Below, piece after piece: positions 58,415 through 64,000 of a stretch of 64,000 nucleotides of DNA. Both the position numbers and the translations under genes were made by a program. The stretch is from Tetrastigma voinierianum (taxonomy: Eukaryota; Streptophyta; Magnoliopsida; Vitales; Vitaceae). Location of the stretch: positions 62,001-126,000 of the forward strand of contig JAEQBH010004562.1 in NCBI GenBank assembly GCA_016808115.1, given 5' to 3'. Position 1 is the stretch's first letter. Each line of letters begins with the position of its first letter. Under the pieces are notes generated by a model. It saw nothing but the letters and a program-made list of their open reading frames with translations, did no database searches and was not told the origin of the DNA.

Positions 58415-61323
58415 TGTAAAACCGAGAAAAAATATTCAATTTTTCACAACAAAGAAATTAAAGCGGTAATTTGCCTGCATGAATGCAGTGTAAAATCTGA
58501 GAGTACCATCTCGGATGATGAAACAAACTATCTTAGTTGGAATCGATCTCTCGCGCTAAATCTAGCTACCCAGTCGAGATTTCGTCGAGATTATGAGCCA
58601 GTCAAAATTTTCACATTTTCTAATTGGCTTGGTGTAGATGGACCCAAAAAAAAATGAGATTTTGAAGAAAATCTTGGAGATGATAATAATTTAAAAGTTC
58701 ATATAGATAATTTGAACTTGGGCCAAGGATGAAATAAATTGTTTGGGGTAAACGGACCGGCAAGGGGGACGTGGCGGGATGTGAGCCACGTATCAAGTAT
58801 AAAAGGAGAAAGAGCTCTCATTTGGAGGGGATCTCCCATTTTTGGTGTTGGAGAAAAATGTGAGAGGTAGAGTGAGAGAGGGAGAGAAAAGAAAAAAATA
58901 AAAAAATGAAAACTACTCTTGATCTAAGGTTCCATCGTCGAGTCGTTGGGCCGAATGAGTTCATCTACTGGAAACCAAGAATACGTGTGGGTCTATAGAA
59001 AACCACAGGGGATTTCGTGGAGGATTCAATAGGAGGTTCGGGAAATCAAGGTTTCTAGTTTAGGAGTGCTTGCAGATCTTCCTAGAGTTTCTTCTATACT
59101 CGAGGTGAGGATTCTTCTGCTTTTGTTTATTTTTTCCATTATAGGGGCTGTTTGGTTGGGTTTTAATGCCACTGAAATTTTGTTCAGCCATTTTTCCCCT
59201 AAGAAATTGTTTGGCAAATTAATGGGTTATGGGAACAGTGTTACATTTTGACCACATGTCTTTGTCGAGTTTTGGGGCTGATTTTCAGTTAGAAATGGAG
59301 AATTTGGACTAGTATCCTTCAAAGAAATTGTATCTTTATCTGAGAGCTTGATGTTAGGCTTTGAGATCACCCAGTGTGGACCTCTACCTTCGGGATTATG
59401 ATGCATTTTTCGGAATTTGCTGCGTTTGCCATGTTTTGGCCGAACCTATTGTCCAGATTTTTGGGGCTGATTTTCAGTTGGGAAGAAGTGAGAATTTGGG
59501 CTAGTATCCCTCAAGGAAATTGTATCTCTACATAAGAACTTGATGTTAGGTTTTTGAGTCACCCAAATCGGACCTCTATAACTCAAGTTATGGTCCGTTT
59601 CCCGGGACTGCTACAACTTAGGTTGTTTAACTATTTGTGTCTAGTTTTTGGGACTGTTAGGGGACTAGTTTCTGAACTAAGTTTGGAGCTATTCTATGGT
59701 CTATTATAGCTTGCTTCAAGGGCCATTATGTGACTTGTTTGAGTGTATCATTACTTGATTAAGAGTGACATGTTTGGATGTCAATATGTGTGTTCAAATA
59801 TGTTAGCATGTGATGAATTGTTGTGTGCAATGGCCATGATATGGCTTGATTGTGAGTGTGCCACTACTTGACAATGTAATGACCTGTTTGGATGTCAATA
59901 TGAGTACTCTAATGGATTGACATGTGATGTGTTTGTGTATGAAAAAGGCCATTGCATGCCTTGTCTGTTAGCTATTTGTGGACATGTTATGTCACATCTT
60001 GGCCTAGAGTATAATGTAAGTCATTGCTTGATTGGTGATGGCTTGTGGTTGTCAATGTATGTGTGCATAAATATGTTGACATCAATTGTGTGATTTATTT
60101 GGAAATTGTCTGTTAATTGATATAATTGTCCAAATGATGCATGGGTGATTTGCATGAGTAGAGTTGTCCATATATCATCCATCATATATGTGACATGATC
60201 TATAAATAGGCAATGTCATATTGCTTTGTATTTTTGCACTGGGACATCGCATGAAATGGGTGTGTGTGCATGGTTTTAAATCATTTATCATTCTTGGTAA
60301 ATGGGTGGTGGACTCGATATCTAGGATTACGTCCCATAGAGTTCCACGGTTTTACAATATGAAGGAAAATACGTGTGTTAGGCAAAAAATGGCAAAAAGG
60401 TAGAATGCCTATCATTGGTCGGACATGATCACCAACGGTGAAAGCCCGTGAAATGCGCCAACAAGGGCAAAATTCTATTAGTCAGCGGCTTGGACATGAT
60501 CACCACCCATGAGCCTGTAAAATTTTGAAAGGCGTGGCAAGGCCTCAAGCAGTGAGAAACCGAAAATCCGTGGCCCACAAATGTATAAACACACGAGATT
60601 TTGATAAATAAAATGAGTTTTGGTTATAAAACAAAAAGCTTTTGTTTTGGAAAAATGGTCATTGATGGAACATAAATGACGGTTTTCACACTTGGCATAT
60701 GCATGTGTGTGGAGCTCTGCGGAGGACCGGGGACATGATCAGGTGAGTCACATTCTCATCCATGGCATGTAGACATTGGAGTAGGAATGTGTATGTTTTT
60801 ACTTGAATGTGTGAAATGGCATGTGCACTTAGGTGGGGCGTAGCCCTTATAGGAATTATTTTCTACTGGGCATTGCTCACCCTGTCGTGGGACCCCCTTT
60901 CAGGTTCAGGGAGTGTGCAGGGAGACAACGCTCACTCAAGGCCATGATTTTGAAGGAAGCCAGGATGTGGCTTCGATAAATATTTTTGTAAACTATATTA
61001 GAATAAGCTAGTTTTAGTATATGTTCTGTATAAGAGTGTTCTAATGAACTCTTATGGACTGTTGTGATATAGTTGTATATTGGGGATTTGGACATATGGA
61101 CCCTGTGTGGTCATTACTCCTTCTGTTGAGACCCTGGATGGGTTATGGTTATACTGTTCTATAGGTAAGGTTTCGTAGAGCTCCCCGAACAAAGGAGACT
61201 CGCCCAATTTTAGAAAATATGATCCCGAGCAATGGACAACAGGCATATCAGTTACCTCAAATCCATAGGAATTCCGTGGGTTGACTCCGGGTTGTCAACT
61301 GACCCCCTGCCTTTGGGGTGTCA
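58415..61323 (+). mobile_element. Family L solo LTR (copy E)
   Basis: Starts TGTAAAACCGAGA and ends GGGGTGTCA with the last bases altered. Length ~2.9 kb. It is the duplicate of copy B, and its left flank TGAAG matches the right flank of B in four of five bases. Confidence 0.65.
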
Positions 61324-64000
61324 GCAGCATTCAGAAATATGTTAATAGGAATTTCTCATAAATTTAAAATATTAATATTTAAAGGAAGGTATTATTAATG
61401 TTTTATTTGAGCTCACAAAATTCCATTTCTGGCTCTCCCACCCGCTTTATTGAAGTTTTAAATATCATTCACCAATGAGTTGCATCTTTTATCATACACA
61501 ATTTCCATTTTTTTGTTTGCCTTCAAATTTGAACTCAGATAGACCTAATAGAATAGCTTAACTTATATGCCTAGATAAATTTTAACAATATGCATATAAA
61601 TCTAGCTTCGTAGTATTTTTATGTATCAAGGTATTAATTTGAAAACATTTAATATTTTAAAATTAAAGCCAATTTAGTAACTTTATATATATAGCTTTTA
61701 TTTAAGTTTTCATAAATCTAAATTGCCTTTTACTTACGTTAACAAGTAATCCTCAAACTTTTTTTTTTATTCCTCACCTTATTTATCTTAACACATCTCC
61801 AATTATTTTTAAACACTGCGTATTGAAATGACAATATTTATTTATTAGAACTTTAATAAACTAGTTTTAAAACATTATTTTAAACATTTATAATTGAAAA
61901 TCACACAGGAAATGATAGATAATCATTTATTCATTTAGGAAGCAAGCTCCAACATGAAAGACATCATTCCCGGTGAACCCAATCTGTATACAATTTTACT
62001 ACATTCTAGTTGAGAAGGAGTTTACTTATTGTAAAGGAGGTATAGATAGTTCCTGATGCCCAGAGCACAAGTTCTTTAAAAGACAAGAGAGTGGTAGGAT
62101 CACGCCACACCTCTGCAAAGACCTAAACAATTGCTCGTAGTATTGCGTATTTGATGTCATGGCCTCAATTGAGTAGTACAAAAATATGATCCGAACTACC
62201 CTTCATACTTACCAAAGTTGATCATCGACGCTATCCCATTTATATTTTTAGACTTTAAGGATAATGAGTTCCCACAGTCTTAATTCATGTTTCTAAACTT
62301 TTTTTTTTACCAAGACTTTTGCCTTGTGGTATTGTTAATGTTTTGTCTTAACTAACAAAGTTGAATATTCATTATTGTGAATGACATCCTTTTTTCATGG
62401 TATATATCAAACTTAGTATGGAGAAAAAGGTTATTTTGTCTTCTTTGGCTCCTTCTAAGTAATTATCTTTCCTTACAAACTATCAAGGCATAAGGAATTC
62501 ATATCCTAATCCATCTAAGTAATATCTTGTATTCAGATCTTCCCTTCTGTGGTGAAATGACAAGTTAATTCCTCGCCTTTTTGGTAGGTAGGACGAACAA
62601 TAGTTTCACTTATGTCATTCGTGATGATGCATACACCATTTTAAAATGAGTTAGCAAAGCATTTCTATTTGCCTTCCAATTTGGGTTGTTAGATAATAAA
62701 TAAATACACAATATGTTGCCACAATAGCTTAAACTTATGGCCAAATAAATTTTTAAATATTGTTCAATTGATTATCTTGATTATCATTGATATCTCATGG
62801 TTGTGATTTGGATTAATAAATTTTAATTCTTATATTATAATTTCTTAATTTACCTGTTCACCCCCTCTTATTGTTACTCTCCTTGATGGTTTTTCACCTA
62901 TATATTACACAATGTTATTTTTCTTCATACTTTTCTAATCATTTGCACAATAATTTTAGAAGCCTATGATTTCATATTTGCTTATTAGTCTTGCATGATT
63001 AGAAAATGAGAATGGTAGACAAGATTCTTAGGTTTTGTAGGTGATGGGCATGTGTACATATTTTTACTATGCACCGACGAGGCATTGGCCCTTTTATCTT
63101 AAAAAACATTTATGGTTCGGGGTCTTATTATTAGGAAGTCAAATAAAATCTTATCCTTCATAATTATTTAAAGAAATTAAAGACTGTAATACCCTAATCT
63201 TATAACTACTATATGAAATGACATAATGAACCAATAAAAATGGCTGTGGGTTGCTAACTCATAATAACTTATTTGAGCTTCCCAATAGAACAATTCAATT
63301 AATCAGCACTTTATTCAAAAGGATACGTATAATTATATTAGAAGTTGAAGGTATATACTAGTTTCATTAATCTTTATCCATGAGTTGTCATCACGCTTCT
63401 AGTGTATATGGTTTGGAGATTGTTGCAAGAGAAATTGATATTATAATCTATCGATGTCATCCTTCAACTGCTCTCTTTCCTCGCGTGAACTTGAGCCCTT
63501 GTGCCATAATCTCAGTAATTTAAATGCCAACTATACACTTATACTTCAAAAATGGATGAAAAAGACTAAAAGGTTAAAAGTCACGTCATACAAATTTAAA
63601 TACTTAATATTTAATGGAAAGTATTATTAATGTATTGTTCTAACTAACAAAGTTGAATACTCGTCCAATGTGAGTGGTTCTTTTTCCATGTTGTTATTAT
63701 ATATGCTTTTGGTGTAGGTAGTAAAATAATAATACAAAATTAAAAAGACTCCTTCCAATTGATCATCTTCATCAACAAATAATGATATGAAATTGGTTGG
63801 TGAATCTTTCCTCATATGAACTTCAAAGATATTGTCCACCAACAATTTGATGCCAATTGTTACCATTTATTTGAAAAAATATAGGAAAAATTAAATATGT
63901 GTTTGTATAATTTTTTGAAATAATTTAATAATAAGGTATTATTGCATGTTTTATTTTAACTAACAAACTGACTATGTTCAATATCATTCACAAATAAGTG
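61324..64000. repeat. AT-rich block of recurring motifs, copy 2 (continues past window)
   Basis: Duplicate of 29739-~32500. Motif Y at ~62345 and ~63635; motif X at ~62575 and ~63006. The match to copy 1 is still present at the last base, so the duplication extends beyond the window. Confidence 0.6.

Overview
The window looks like repeat-dense nuclear DNA of a flowering plant, probably a eudicot. It carries the C-terminal end of an HD2-type (plant-specific) histone deacetylase gene, a tRNA-derived SINE, a CACTA-type transposon end, a Ty3/gypsy chromovirus, Athila/Tat-like elements and TRIM-like elements. The species cannot be named from the sequence. Only the first ~2 kb looks gene-like; the rest is nested, decayed transposable elements and AT-rich repeats. 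No intact long gene was found.

Layout. 0.5-0.8 kb (minus): last exons of an HD2 histone deacetylase with a short in-frame intron. 1.27-1.97 kb (minus): a tentative small split gene with a TATA box, product unknown. 2.4-5.55 kb: AT-rich DNA with hairpins, short tandem repeats, a SINE, dispersed direct repeats and a CACTA-type end. 5.55-13.83 kb: a ~3 kb-class long LTR ('family L') truncated by the CACTA end and split by a 6.16 kb decayed chromovirus (LTRs 7447-8317 and 12746-13605). 13.8-24.6 kb: an inverted piece of family L, then Athila/Tat-like material on the minus strand. This includes a complete-looking non-autonomous element (16522-22547) whose only ORF resembles gag plus a protease tail. 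24.6-34.2 kb: AT-rich DNA built from recurring motifs, split by a family L solo LTR (26728-29738). 35.1-35.8 kb: a tandem TRIM (three LTRs, two internal segments). 35.98-41.06 kb: another family L LTR, enlarged by a Tat/Ogre-like solo LTR and by an internal tandem duplication. 43.39-45.43 kb: a 3'-truncated family L copy. 45.4-64 kb: a second copy, in the same order and orientation, of everything from ~13.85 to ~32.5 kb.

The dominant structural fact is this direct duplication. At least 18.5 kb recurs at an offset of about 31.5 kb and holds the same nested insertions. The two copies differ by many short indels and patches. That is either old divergence or poor consensus quality, and it matters for judging every broken frame here.

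No operon-like gene cooperation exists. Element parts relate only as components of the same retrotransposons (LTR, gag, protease, reverse transcriptase, RNase H, integrase, chromodomain). The most unusual items are the duplication itself, the compact gag-protease element with palindrome-bearing LTRs, the alternating AT-rich motif family, and the HD2 fragment whose intron is open in frame.
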